Shown in pieces: positions 41,502-51,133 of a stretch of DNA of 51,133 nucleotides. The DNA lies in contig JBBHKE010000780.1 of the NCBI GenBank assembly GCA_037447655.1, positions 21,778 through 72,910 on the forward strand. Direction: 5' to 3'. Numbering within the stretch: the first letter of the stretch is position 1; each line of letters starts with the position of its first letter. The notes under the pieces are model-generated. The model worked only from the letters and a program-made list of their open reading frames with translations. It ran no database searches and was not told the origin of the DNA. The DNA is from Zygnema cylindricum (taxonomy: Eukaryota; Streptophyta; Zygnematophyceae; Zygnematales; Zygnemataceae). Both the position numbers and the translations under genes were made by a program.

Positions 41502-44500
41502 CTAGTCAATCTTTAATTTCAGACCACACTTCTCCCTGCAAAAAATTAGTTTAGGGGAAGGCACAGGTTTGGTCATCATATCTGCTACCATCTCACTATC
41601 TGGTCTGTACTCTAAACTGATTATTTTGTTTTCTACTTTCTCTCTAACAAAGCTGAGTCTGATGTCCATGTGTTTGGCTTTAAAATGGTGTTTAGGATTG
41701 GCAGAAATAGCGATTGCTGCCTGATTATCACAAAATATTTTCTGCACACCACTCTTAAGGTGACCAAGCTCACCAAGCAAAGACTTGACCCACATCAATT
41801 CTTTTACAGCAGAGCAAGAGGCCATATACTCAGCCTCCATGGTGGACTGAGCAATAACCTTTTGCTGTTTGCTACTCCAACAGCAAGCCCCATCACCCAC
41901 ATATAATACATATCCAGAAGTACATCTCCTCATCGGAGCATCACCATAACTGGCATCACTCCAAGTAGTGATGTCAGTATTCTCCCCACCCAAATGCAAC
42001 CATAGATCTCTAGTTCCTACCAAGTATCTAAGGACTCTCTTAGCTGCCTCCCAATCCTTCTTAGTGGGAGCATTTAGACTTCTACTCAGCACTCCTACAG
42101 CTGCAGCTAAATCCGGCCGGGTACAATTCATAAAATAGATTAGACTTCCCACTACTTGCCTGTAAGGAATAGTCTGCATGAACTTCTGTTCTTCAGGAGA
42201 TAATTCCTCGTCTAAGACTATGACTCCTTCTTCCTCACTCCCCTCACTTCCTTTCTTCAATTCCATTGGAGTTGTACAACTATTAGCTTTATCCATTTGA
42301 AATTTTTCAAGCATGTTCCCTATTGCTTCCTTTTGAGTCAATCTTATAATTTTTCTTTTTCGGTCTCTCTCTACTTGAATTCCCAAAATATATTTTGCTT
42401 CCCCCATATCCTTCATTTCAAATCTCCCCTTAAGATCGGTTTTCAGTTTATTAATTTTTTCCATTGATTTACTTAAAACAAGCAAATCATCAACATAAAT
42501 TGCAATAAATATAAAACCTTCCTCATCTTCGAAAACATAGATTGAGTGATCTGAGCTGATCCGAATATATCCTAGACCGGTAAGAAACTCATCAAGCTTC
42601 TTATTCCACTGTCGGGGCGCCTGTTTCAAACCATAAAGAGATTTAATCAGCCGGCATACCTTACTCTCCTCTCCTTCTTCCACAAACCCTTCGGGTTGTC
42701 GCATGAAGATCTCCTCTTCTAATTCTCCATGCAAAAAGGTTGTTTTGATGTCCATCTGGTGCACTTCCATGTCTTCCGCCGCTGCTAAACTGAGAAGTAT
42801 GCGGACGGAGGGAAATCTGACCACCGGGGCAAAGGTTTCCTCGTAGTCAATTCCTTCCTTTTGTGTAAATCCCTTTGCCACTAATCTGGCCTTGTAGCGC
42901 TCGATTGTGTTATCTGGGTTCAGTTTTAGTTTGAAAACCCACTTACAACCGATTGGTTTTCGGTTAGGTGGACAGTCCACCAGCTCCCAAGTATCGGCTG
43001 CCATGATTGAAGCCATCTCCTCATTGATGGTTGTCTTCCACCGGTTTCTTTCTGGACAAGTCATCGCCTCTCGATAAGTTTGAGGTTCATCTTGATGAGA
43101 TAGTTTAGTTACCTTGTTATTAACCTGTTTTTCTTGCAGTCTTTTGCTACTTCTCCTCCCTCCCTCAAAATCTGAGGCCGGAATAGATGGTTCTCGTGGA
43201 TTCTTTCGAACAAACTCGGCTTCTCCCCTATCCCTTGATTCCGAATCAATTTCCACCACGTCTTCCGCTTCGAGTAGAGTTGTCACTGGAGTTTCCACAG
43301 CCGAGTCCTTTTCGGTCTGATTTGTTCCTGCAAGAATGTCATCGTCTCTAAAACCTGGATAGTTAGGAAGCTCAAAGTCATCAGAATTTTCTGACTCAAG
43401 TCTGATTTTTACTGACTTTGTATATTTGAAGGGATCCACAGACTTTCCTTCATCCATAACTACTAGATGCTTTACTAAGATTATATCTTCTGTTTTTAGA
43501 TCATAAACTCTATATCCTTTAACATCCTCATCATATCCTAATAAGTATCCCCGTTTTCCTTTAGGATCTAGCTTCCAATTGGACCGATCAGTATCTAGAC
43601 TGAATACTTGACTGCCGAAAACCTTTAAATGAGATAAGTCTGGTTTCCGGCCTGTCCATCTCTCATAAGGTGTTTGATCTTTTATAGCTGAAGTAAGAAC
43701 TCTATTTTTGAGGTAATTAGCACAGTTCATTGCTTGTGCCCAAAACCTTTTTCCTATCTTCTTATCCGACAACATACTTCTAGCACTATCACTTAGTGTT
43801 CTATTTAACCTTTCAGCTACCCCATTCTGTTCAGGATTTTCTGGCACTGTCTTTTGGTGTTGAACCCCATCTTCCCTCAAAAAATCCTCAAACTGGTTAG
43901 AAGTATACTCTCCACCATTGTCACTCCTTACTCTCTTGATTGGAGTTTCATGGAGTTTTTCGCTCCATGCTTTATATTGTCTAAAACAGTCCTCAGCCTC
44001 TGACTTGTTTTTCAAAAAATATACTCGGGAATACCGAGACCAATCATCAGTTATAGTCATCATAAATCTCTTCTCCCCCGGTGAGGGCACTCTAGCCGGT
44101 CCCCAAATATCTGTGTGTACTAGATCTAGAAGTTTTTCTCCCTTGTAGGTGGCTGTTTTTGGAAAGGGTAATCTGTGTGCTTTACCTTGAGCACACCCAC
44201 TACAATCACTTATATCATCACTCTCACTGAACTGAATCCCTTCCACCACTCCCATCTTTTTCATCTCTCTTAACTTATCTAGATTCACATGCCCAAGCCT
44301 CTTATGCCACATCATAATATCATGAACACCAGCATAATAAAGTTTCTTCGTTTCATTACTTAAGATCAGCCTAAACATCCCATGGCTACCTTTCTCAGCA
44401 ATGAAATAGACATCCTCCTCAAAACTAGCAGTAAAGACTCCTTCCCTAGTGCTAGTGAAAAAACCCTTATCATCTAATACTGATGTAGAGATAAGGTTTT

Positions 44501-45836
44501 TGTTCAGCTCCGGAATAAACAATACATCGGAGAATGTTAATATGGATGTCTTTCCTTCTACTAACACTTTCAGATCTACCGATCCTACAAGAGTAGTGGT
44601 GACTATCCTCCCATCCCCGTACTCTATCTCTACGGTGGGAATCTTTCTTATCTTAGTGAACAGGTGTCTATCCTTACACATGTGCATTGAGGCACCTAAA
44701 TCTATAATCCAGCCTGCTTCACCTTTCAATCCACCGTAAGCACATTTATGCCTTCGTGGAATTTCAACCTCAGTTTTCGCCTCCAACTCCTCATCCAAAA
44801 GGAGCTCATCGTCCTCGTCCTCGGATTCCGCCTCAAGTACCTGTGTGACAAGGGCCTTTTTCTTTCCTCTCGGGGTACCACCGGTCTGCCCCTCCTTTAA
44901 CCGAAGCTCGGTTAGCTTGGTGCACTCTGCTATATAGTGCCCCGGTTTCTTACAAAAATGACATAAACCTTTCGGAGCCCTTGGTTCGAACTCGCCAACC
45001 TGTTTTTTCTGCTCCCTACCCCCATAGTTTCCGACTGGTTTCCGGGAATCCTTGTTCCTCCAATCGGTCGCTGTTGCCAAGGCTTGGCCACTCTTTCCTC
45101 CCCTTCGGATCTCAATCGTATTCTCTCGAACGAGAATCATCCCTACCACTGAGTTCCATATCCACCTTGAGTCCGGCAAGTCCTGCACACGGTTGACTAT
45201 GTTCTCGAACTCATCAGGTAACTTCATTAGTAAACAGTTAACTTTTTCTTTTTCACTAAAAACTTTACCCGCACTCTCTAGCTCCATGAAGAGTGTAGCA
45301 AGCTCATTGCAAAAATCCAACATATTTCCCCCTTTGTATACATACGCCTTAACTTTCTGATCAGCCAACTGTTGTTGCTGAATCGTACCACTTCGGTACA
45401 TCTCTATGAGAGCCATCCAAAGATCGGATGCCCTCTCTACCTGCAAATGAGGACATGCAAGTCCTTGAGTGAGATGGCGTAGGATGAAGTGTTTTGCCGC
45501 CATATTGTTGAAGTCCCAGGTTTCAGTATCATTCTCCTCGTTCCTCGGAATAGGTGACATGAATGCTAAACCAGTTGCTATTGGTGTGGTCGCCTCCTTC
45601 TCCTTTCCTTTGTCCACCACCTCTCCTTCCTTTGTTTCCTCCGTTGAATGTGAATCCTCTTTCCTGGTGAATCTGCTTCCTTTAAACCCTGGAGGAATTC
45701 CAAGACTTGATGGACGCCCCAATCGTCCACTCACTATCCCCCAAAACCTTTTTTCGCATAGAGCTCCTATCATCATACTTTCCCAGTATATGAAGCCAGT
45801 TCCATTAAAGATTGGTACCCTAGAGGGTGGGCCCAT
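41502..45836 (-). CDS. Copia gag-pol polyprotein, 1,444 aa, family A
   Basis: Gag (UBN2-type, about 80-230) is followed by a CCHC knuckle at residues 292-305 (CHFCKKPGHYIAEC). The protease site is at 379-382, reading D-L-G-A where the family has D-S/T-G-A. The integrase zinc region has WHKRLGH near 510 and CSGC. The integrase catalytic triad is D576, D639 and E675, with the canonical 35-residue gap between D639 and E675. RT has YGLKQAPRQWN and YVDD (D1116, D1117). RNase H has D1294, E1334 and D1370. Integrase precedes RT, which defines Ty1/copia. The ATG lies four bases after the LTR, inside the primer-binding site. The frame is uninterrupted. The serine-to-leucine change (TCA to TTA) in the protease site is the one obvious fault and may leave the copy unable to process its polyprotein. 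Confidence 0.96.
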   Translation of the reverse strand: MGPPSRVPIFNGTGFIYWESMMIGALCEKRFWGIVSGRLGRPSSLGIPPGFKGSRFTRKEDSHSTEETKEGEVVDKGKEKEATTPIATGLAFMSPIPRNEENDTETWDFNNMAAKHFILRHLTQGLACPHLQVERASDLWMALIEMYRSGTIQQQQLADQKVKAYVYKGGNMLDFCNELATLFMELESAGKVFSEKEKVNCLLMKLPDEFENIVNRVQDLPDSRWIWNSVVGMILVRENTIEIRRGGKSGQALATATDWRNKDSRKPVGNYGGREQKKQVGEFEPRAPKGLCHFCKKPGHYIAECTKLTELRLKEGQTGGTPRGKKKALVTQVLEAESEDEDDELLLDEELEAKTEVEIPRRHKCAYGGLKGEAGWIIDLGASMHMCKDRHLFTKIRKIPTVEIEYGDGRIVTTTLVGSVDLKVLVEGKTSILTFSDVLFIPELNKNLISTSVLDDKGFFTSTREGVFTASFEEDVYFIAEKGSHGMFRLILSNETKKLYYAGVHDIMMWHKRLGHVNLDKLREMKKMGVVEGIQFSESDDISDCSGCAQGKAHRLPFPKTATYKGEKLLDLVHTDIWGPARVPSPGEKRFMMTITDDWSRYSRVYFLKNKSEAEDCFRQYKAWSEKLHETPIKRVRSDNGGEYTSNQFEDFLREDGVQHQKTVPENPEQNGVAERLNRTLSDSARSMLSDKKIGKRFWAQAMNCANYLKNRVLTSAIKDQTPYERWTGRKPDLSHLKVFGSQVFSLDTDRSNWKLDPKGKRGYLLGYDEDVKGYRVYDLKTEDIILVKHLVVMDEGKSVDPFKYTKSVKIRLESENSDDFELPNYPGFRDDDILAGTNQTEKDSAVETPVTTLLEAEDVVEIDSESRDRGEAEFVRKNPREPSIPASDFEGGRRSSKRLQEKQVNNKVTKLSHQDEPQTYREAMTCPERNRWKTTINEEMASIMAADTWELVDCPPNRKPIGCKWVFKLKLNPDNTIERYKARLVAKGFTQKEGIDYEETFAPVVRFPSVRILLSLAAAEDMEVHQMDIKTTFLHGELEEEIFMRQPEGFVEEGEESKVCRLIKSLYGLKQAPRQWNKKLDEFLTGLGYIRISSDHSIYVFEDEEGFIFIAIYVDDLLVLSKSMEKINKLKTDLKGRFEMKDMGEAKYILGIQVERDRKRKIIRLTQKEAIGNMLEKFQMDKANSCTTPMELKKGSEGSEEEGVIVLDEELSPEEQKFMQTIPYRQVVGSLIYFMNCTRPDLAAAVGVLSRSLNAPTKKDWEAAKRVLRYLVGTRDLWLHLGGENTDITTWSDASYGDAPMRRCTSGYVLYVGDGACCWSSKQQKVIAQSTMEAEYMASCSAVKELMWVKSLLGELGHLKSGVQKIFCDNQAAIAISANPKHHFKAKHMDIRLSFVREKVENKIISLEYRPDSEMVADMMTKPVPSPKLIFCREKCGLKLKID

Positions 45837-45840
45837 AACC
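45826..45840 (-). promoter_or_regulatory. Primer-binding site containing the gag start codon
   Basis: The minus strand GGTTATGGGCCCACC is adjacent to the LTR end TTTCA. It is complementary to the anticodon stem-loop of initiator tRNA-Met, so the anticodon CAU faces the gag ATG. The usual plant copia site (TGGTATCAGAG, complementary to the tRNA 3' end) is absent. Conserved in families B and C. Confidence 0.8.
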
Positions 45841-46888
45841 TGAAACTCTGAGACCTCGATAAGTCCTCAGAGTGGACAGCTTCCAAGAAGCCTCTAGGAT
45901 AATCCTGACCCCTTTGTGTTTAAGCAAAAATAACTGCCACCCTGGCAGACAAAAACTCTGACCAACTTCACCCCTGTGAAGACAAGACTCCCCTGAGTCG
46001 ATAGCAAAAAGAATCTCTGAATTTGCTCCCCTGAGCAGTAAGTTATGGAGGGTCAAAGTTGACCTTTTGTACAGAAGCTCTCTGGGAGAGGGGGTCCTAT
46101 CTTCTAATTTTTCTAAGTCCTATCTCTCTCACAGACTCTATCTACTGATGTACGGAACCAATCAGAATTGAGTTCCGTACGCAAAAGTACAGCTACCGGT
46201 GTACTTTATGTACGGACATTGTACGACATGGCCAAAATGTCGACACATGTCAAATCCGGATTCGGTGCCATAATCTCCGGAGTTTCCACAATCCAACGGA
46301 ATTTTGCCACGCGTCATCCGATGTGGCGATGGCCACAAACCGCCGAAATCTTCCTCCGCGATCTCGGCGCTACTCCGGCCGTCCGATTAAATTCGGCTTT
46401 AATCGTAGCCGTAATAAATACATGCGCGGTATTTGTTTCATTTACGAAACAAATGCGCGGTACTGATTTTTGTCCGTACCGTAAGTCGTACATTATATAT
46501 TACTGGATCTATGTATCCCGTAATTAATTCTAGTGAAATGGTTTATCGCTTGTATACATATGTAAATAATTATCAAACTATATGCTAGGTAACACTACCG
46601 CTAGATGAAACGGCTAAGGCTACCGGCTACTTCGTGTTTGCCGGCCGGCAGGTACAAGGATCAAATCCTGCCGCCGGCACATACATTTTAATTAAATATA
46701 TAAACCCTAATATAAAATTCCCGTAAACCTCAGGATAGCCAAGGTAGCCATGGCTCTAGCTTCCTCTCCAATTTCTTAGTGACTGCGACAAGTTTGAGAG
46801 TTCGAGAGAGAAGTTAGAGATAGACTGCCTCGACTTCTATATTTCTTTTCAGACCTAGAAAATACTAATAAAACCATTAGTTTCTACA
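45841..46888 (-). repeat. 5' LTR of family A copia
   Basis: Near-identical partner of 40439-41488. Differences include CTCGATAAG versus CTCCATAAG and GCTACCG versus GCTGCCG. Confidence 0.95.
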
Positions 46889-47044
46889 CCGTTCACTACA
46901 CTATTTATGCAAAAACGTACTTCCGTTTTGGAAATTAACCCTAAATAGAGTAAAGAAAAAAATAGAATGAACTACGCTAATGGAAATAATAAAAAAAAAG
47001 TGGTACAGAATTAGCGTACACAACGCTAATAGCGATTGGCGGTG
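46889..47044. mobile_element. MITE M15, right-hand part, split by the copia insertion
   Basis: It ends ACGCTAATAGCGATTGGCGGTG followed by TA (47045-47046). Its last 90 bp match the ends of M6 and M10 in reverse. Left of the copia insertion the MITE continues (GTACGGTCTGACACCGACCG before 40438). Its far-left terminus was not found. Confidence 0.8.
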
Positions 47045-47582
47045 TAGTTAACGTTTCCGTAAGATTACAGACGGCAACTGATTAAGAAGTGGCCTAATTG
47101 GTGATGTACCTTGCTAGGTACATCATCATTTACATAAAAAATTGAGCCGCGAAACGTAGGATAATGAGCATACATGTCAATATGGGAACCACCGGAAATA
47201 AAAAAAAACCGCGCACAATATACGCATTTAAAAATCCAGCAGAAAATACAAACGAAATCTCGTAACGCATTTTTGTCACGCTATTTTTGTTAGCGCCCAT
47301 TCGTCACACTATTTTGGTGAACGCTCATTCGTCACGCTTAAAAACAAGAATACTAAAAAATGAAGTGGTATCTGACAAGGTGTCTACAAAGAGTACAAAA
47401 GTTGTGTTGAACGATGACCAGGTCCGCACGTACATGGTACGCAAATGAAGATTTTCGAACGGTGTGAAAATCATTGACGATTTTCAATATCAAATCTATA
47501 GTTCTGTGGCACCTCTCTTGTGCTAACACGTGGATTACAAACTCTGCGCAATGGAACTTTGTTCAACTCTTAGTTAACAAAT
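47045..47582. other. Non-coding interval
   Basis: Contains a small perfect-arm hairpin (TGATGTACCT..AGGTACATCA, about 47102-47125) and three CGTCAC(G/A)CT repeats near 47273-47338. No gene seen. Confidence 0.4.
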
Positions 47583-47711
47583 AGGTGTTTTTATCGTAGG
47601 CCTTTGGTCGGCGCCTTCAACGTAAGTTGTATTATGGGCTTTTCATGTGATCTTCTTAGATCGCTAATTTGATCAACGACCGTCGGATCGTCCGAATTTG
47701 ACGGCGTAAAT
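47583..47711 (+). repeat. Dispersed repeat R2, copy 2
   Basis: Same block and orientation as 32630-32776 (ATCGTAGGCCTTTGG, TATTATGGGCTTTTCATGTG, CCGTCGGATCGTCCGAATTT). Confidence 0.6.
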
Positions 47712-48317
47712 AAAAATTTTTGGTCCGAATGTTTTAATTGGTCCAATTTTTGGTTCGAATGTTTTAATTGGTCCGAATACAATATGGGTTTTAAGGTCAT
47801 ATTGTATGTTTTGCATGCAATAGGCATATTGTATGGGCCTACTTTCACCTACTTTTGAGCTATGGTTCAAACTGTAACATTATGTAATGTTGGCCGTACA
47901 ATTACAAAATGTCTTCATGGAACTTCAGCCTTAACGGCAAAATTGAAATTTAATCGCTAAGCGTTACGTTGAACTTACAGTCTTTTCACGCAAATTAAAG
48001 GACAACGTGATATCGATAATTTAACTCGCACGAAACGAAATAAACTTCGTACACTATAACAAAACGAAGCCCTGACTTAATATCGATAAAACTAAATAAT
48101 AAAAACGCGTGTCGTCACACGCCACCAATTCAAGCTAGAAAGTACCTGCGCGCAGCACTTTTATTTACATGTGCACGCATCACTTTTATTTACATGTGCG
48201 TGCAACACTTTTATTTACATGTGGTTCCCGCGAATTTGTTACCGTAAACCTTAGTCGGCCGTATGAATTGTTGTTTTTTTATGACAATCGACATTAGCAA
48301 GTGCGACACATTTTCAT
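47712..48317. other. Non-coding interval with a 25-bp tandem triplet
   Basis: At 48152-48226 three units of CACTTTTATTTACATGTG with variable GCAGCA / GCATCA / GCAACA starts form a 25-bp tandem repeat. A duplicated TTGGTCCGAATGTTTTAA lies near 47720-47775. No supported gene. Confidence 0.6.
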
Positions 48318-49117
48318 CCGGTTGTTAGGGCACTTTTGCATGTAACCGAAACTTAGTCTTGTTACTTTGTTTTTTAGCAAAGATTCTCCGCACATCTTTC
48401 AAACAATTCGGATGTAAACGCAAATAACTTGTTACTTAAACAATGTGACAGATGAAGTGGTACACAAAATGAGGCGAAACTTCCACTCGGCTTCAATTTG
48501 AGACGTCTCTCCGCACGCTGTACAATTTTTGTGACTTCGTAATGTCCGTATGCCACATTGTCGATGTGTTGAAACTCTAAATTACCTTTCATTGTCGCAC
48601 AGAAATGCGGTTTCCATTTTCGTTTTCCCAACTTGCGACAGGTGCCCAATGTTTTTCCTACGCCGTATGTGTGAAAACACGTGTGTTTGAGAAAGACGCC
48701 CCCTATACGGAAATCAGCGCACGGAGAACAGTACACACATCAGCGCACGGAGAACAGTACGCACAGGCTTGAAACGTGCAGTGTGATTTGTTTTTTGGTA
48801 CTCCACGCACAGAAATTGTAAAAATCTTCCGTCACGTGCGACAGCGTCCGCCTATTCGCTTATCTTATTGGACTTTATTTCAAATCACCTCGCGAGGTGA
48901 TTTGATGTAAAGTTTGAACATGTGCTGAATGGACACGAAAGTGGGTCGAAATGCGCTAGACGACAAATTGCATCGCGCTAGAGGACAAGCTAATGTACGT
49001 ATAAAGTTTAAAGGTAACGCAACTTGTACGGTGGTAATTTTTATTTTTTGGTACGGCTGCAGATTTGCTCGTTTTTGTCTAAGTTATAGAGGAAAACGAC
49101 AGAAAATAACTGTAACT
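48318..49117 (-). repeat. Dispersed repeat R1, copy 2
   Basis: Inverse partner of 31738-32565. It has a duplicated TACTGTTCTCCGTGCGCTGAT module instead of the duplication in copy 1. The minus frame of 120 codons (48374-48736) and plus frame of 83 codons (48929-49180) parallel copy 1, but substitutions look neutral. A CACCTCGCGAGGTG palindrome lies near 48888. Confidence 0.75.
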
Positions 49118-49387
49118 TTAGCACATGCGAAATTACCCTTACATATTTCGCAAGTCAAAGTTGTATATTTCGCAAGTTAAAGTTGTTCGACGGATTGCCC
49201 GTCAAATCTAAACTCAACGATACGTAACTTGTACTAATCTGTACTTAGAATGCACAATTTTTGACAAGCTGACGCAACTACTGTACCTGCGCGCAGCAAA
49301 AATTGTCACTGCGATTAGCAATTCCCTAGCATTATAGGCTTTTAATGGTAGGCTTCAATTTGGCAGTGTGGCTCCAACAGCTCATTA
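49118..49387. other. Non-coding interval
   Basis: No gene, RNA or terminal repeat recognised between R1 and M14. Confidence 0.4.
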
Positions 49388-49939
49388 CACCGTCGATCGT
49401 ATTTAGCGTGTTGAACACTAATTCGGCGCCCCTAAATTTTGAGGGTTTTACCTAAAATAGGGTAAATGATACTAATTTTTATTGTACGCTAATTACGATA
49501 AGAACAATTAGTGTACACCATCTTAATTTATGTATTTTTTATTAGTGTGGAGTATTGAACGTGTCTGTGCGTATAAAAATGTACTTTTTAATTATACAAG
49601 TACGGATATTATAATAAAATATTTGCTATCACAGGAAAAATTGCCCTGTTAGTGTACATTTATTTGTCGCGTATTGCCTACACCCTAAAAAACCGAAATT
49701 AGAGTTAGGAATTAATTAGAGTGAAAGTATGCGACAGTGTACGAATTGTCAGAATTTGTACTTTTACCTATATTACTGTGAATATCCTCTCGACAAATCA
49801 GCTGTACCCATATTGGCGTTCGTTGAAAAATTAGTGTATAACTTTTTTTTCGAAATTTTTCTAAGTCAAAATTAGTGTACATGACACTAAATTATTCTAC
49901 ACACTAATAATTTCTACACGCTAAATATGATCGACGGTG
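49388..49939. mobile_element. MITE M14 (552 bp), empty-site sister of M7
   Basis: Termini are CACCGTCGATCGTATTTAGC and its complement (one mismatch), with TA flanks (49386-49387 and 49940-49941). It aligns along its length with M7 and lacks the M8 insert, leaving an uninterrupted TA at 49419-49420. Confidence 0.92.
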
Positions 49940-49941
49940 TA

Positions 49942-50833
49942 GTTGATGATAAAAGACTGTTGTGGTGGTACAGTGCCTCCTCCTCCTCCTCTCACCGCTC
50001 CGCCATTTGTCCGTAGCGCGAAAATTGCAAGATTCAGTCCAGTACTAGGCTGTACTCTCTGTCGATTCATGAGGTACGGTATATCTACGGATGACAAACG
50101 ATATGGTTACAATAGGTAAGATTCTGCAGTTCTGGACCACGTGTAGATTCGGTCAAGATCCCGACAAACATGATCGCAAAAACTTCGTGATTGCCAGATA
50201 TCTTACCGTACGAATATGTACTGTAGGTAAGTGGGGAATGCGGGACACTGTGCAGTGCTGTTAGCGCTAAGCGGGGTATGTTCATGCCGGTTTCTCTGGC
50301 TGAGAAGGCACTACGTTTTGCTGACGTTTACATGTGCAAACGTCAAATTTGCATCGCGGCCTCACTCGTATTTCAACGGCGGAAAAGTACAGTACTGTAG
50401 TGTACTGTAGCCGCCACGTAGATGTCTGTATGCCTTTGATTAGCATCTTTGCATTTTAAAAGCACATGTTGAGGCAGACATGGTGACACACCAGAGTGGA
50501 TGAAAGTACAGTACGGTATGGTACTGTATTACAATTTGATTCAGGATTTTATTTTATTGGTCATTAAAGCTCGCTTCCCTTGGACCGACAAAAAGTGGAG
50601 AAAATAATGTCGGTTATGATGCGTCTGGCAGAGGACCAAACTTTGGCCGGAAACTAGGACCGTACAGTAATGTGTCTGCTTCCCAACCGCCGAAACAGCA
50701 GTATGACAGTGTTTACGCACGAGTTCGCACCCTTGAAAACCAAGTGGCATCCTCATTTGTTTTTTTTTTCAGATGACACCGTACTTTATGTGATTCGCTA
50801 TTCATATATCACTGTAGCTTCTACACTTCAGTG
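49942..50833. other. Unassigned interval, GTAC-rich
   Basis: Contains palindromic clusters such as AGTACAGTACTGTAGTGTAC near 50386 and AGTACAGTACGGTATGGTAC near 50505. An ATG-less plus frame at about 50530-50770 reads protein-like (NVGYDASGRGPNFGRK) but is within chance length and unrecognised. Confidence 0.3.
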
Positions 50834-50960
50834 CCGGGTCGCACGAGTGACGTACAGCAGATGCTATGCTCACAAAAAATGACGCCTTGGCACCACATAG
50901 TTGCTCCGATTCGTCCACGCCGTAAAAAAATCGGCACGATGTCACGTCACCAACCTTGGT
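50834..50960. repeat. Second copy of dispersed repeat from 4608-4800
   Basis: Shares AGTGCCG, GACGCC..GGCACCA, GATTCGTCCACGC and CACGTCACCAA in the same order and orientation as the earlier copy, without its purine tract. Confidence 0.55.
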
Positions 50961-51008
50961 GAAAGCACAAAGCAGCGAACCATCAATAAAATCGGTACAT
51001 GCCACCGG

Positions 51009-51133
51009 CAGAGGTCGCAAAAGTCAAAAAAAATCATACCCGAAACCGACCGTTTTTTTTTTTTCAAAATCTGAGTAACCGACGCCCGACCGAGTTTTGT
51101 CACGCTCCAAAATTGTTAACCGTTAACCGACCG
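51009..51133. mobile_element. Inner hAT-like element, copy 3, cut by window end
   Basis: Begins CAGAGGTCGCAAAAGTC and continues through CTGAGTAACCGACGCCCGAC and TTGTTAACCGTTAACCGACC, matching the first 120 bp of the copies at 2653 and 17134. Here it is not inside the outer element, which shows that it moves independently. The octamer before it is GCCACCGG. Confidence 0.88.

Larger units (their letters stand above)
40439..46888 (-). mobile_element. Complete family A Ty1/copia retrotransposon (6,450 bp)
   Basis: The LTRs (1,050 and 1,048 bp) differ at only about ten positions by eye, roughly 1%, so the insertion is young. A perfect 5-bp TSD, CCGTT, flanks it (40434-40438 and 46889-46893). It has a primer-binding site at 45826-45840, a single gag-pol frame, and a polypurine tract AAATAAGGGGAG beside the 3' LTR. 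It inserted into a MITE. It is the reference copy for the A2 remnant at 33590-36743 and the closest relative of families B and C. Confidence 0.96.

Noticed and set aside
50113-50226. Possible 33-codon exon between AG and GTAAGT
   Set aside because: Too short to judge, no neighbouring exons and no recognisable peptide.
50530-50770. Protein-like open stretch without ATG (NVGYDASGRGPNFGRK..)
   Set aside because: About 80 codons is within chance expectation for six frames over 51 kb. Splice donors are weak and no family is recognised.

Overview
The window looks like repeat-dense eukaryotic nuclear DNA, most likely plant-lineage (a streptophyte; the exact group is a guess). It carries Ty1/copia and Ty3/chromovirus retrotransposons, hAT-like elements and a swarm of TA-flanked MITEs. 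I found no rRNA, tRNA gene, CRISPR array or bacterial-type operon. The only convincing host-gene signal is two splice-bounded exons (14895-15082 and 15736-15942, minus strand). They resemble the C-terminal domain of HOTHEAD-like GMC oxidoreductases. Almost everything else is mobile or simple-repeat DNA, much of it nested, and many nesting steps can be read from target-site duplications (TSDs).

Layout. 0.3-2.4 kb: decayed copia pol, then an LTR, then a gag start (family D). 2.4-4.5 kb: a Russian-doll nest in which the gag is hit by a MITE, the MITE by an outer hAT-like element, that by an inner hAT-like element, and that by a second MITE. 4.9-10.2 kb: about ten MITEs sharing CACCG..ATCG..ATTAG termini. 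10.7-14.2 kb: a 137-bp tandem array, 1.9 kb of ATC-rich microsatellite and a TATACA repeat. 14.5-16.0 kb: the GMC gene fragment. 17.0-18.5 kb: a second copy of the hAT-in-hAT composite. 18.9-25.0 kb: a family C copia LTR split by a 4.24-kb family B element whose internal region holds only gag and a residual RNase H. 25.0-30.2 kb: a Ty3 chromovirus remnant with a chromodomain and an extra ORF after integrase. 30.2-33.6 kb: LTR fragments and dispersed repeats. 33.6-36.7 kb: a decayed family A copia interrupted by a solo family B LTR. 36.7-39.4 kb: two more, divergent copies of the chromovirus extra ORF in a 1,590-bp direct duplication. 40.4-46.9 kb: a complete young family A copia element with a 1,444-codon gag-pol frame and a perfect 5-bp TSD. 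47-51.1 kb: MITEs, dispersed repeats, and the start of a free copy of the inner hAT-like element at the window edge.

The two most interesting observations concern the retrotransposons. (1) In three related copia families (A, B, C) the sequence directly after the 5' LTR matches the complement of the anticodon arm of initiator tRNA-Met, so the primer anticodon would pair with the gag ATG itself. (2) The chromovirus accessory ORF has an acidic N-terminal part, a HPxW / PWDxR domain and a C-terminal coiled coil. Its layout recurs in a second, strongly diverged family in the same window, which suggests protein-level conservation of an undescribed retrotransposon protein.
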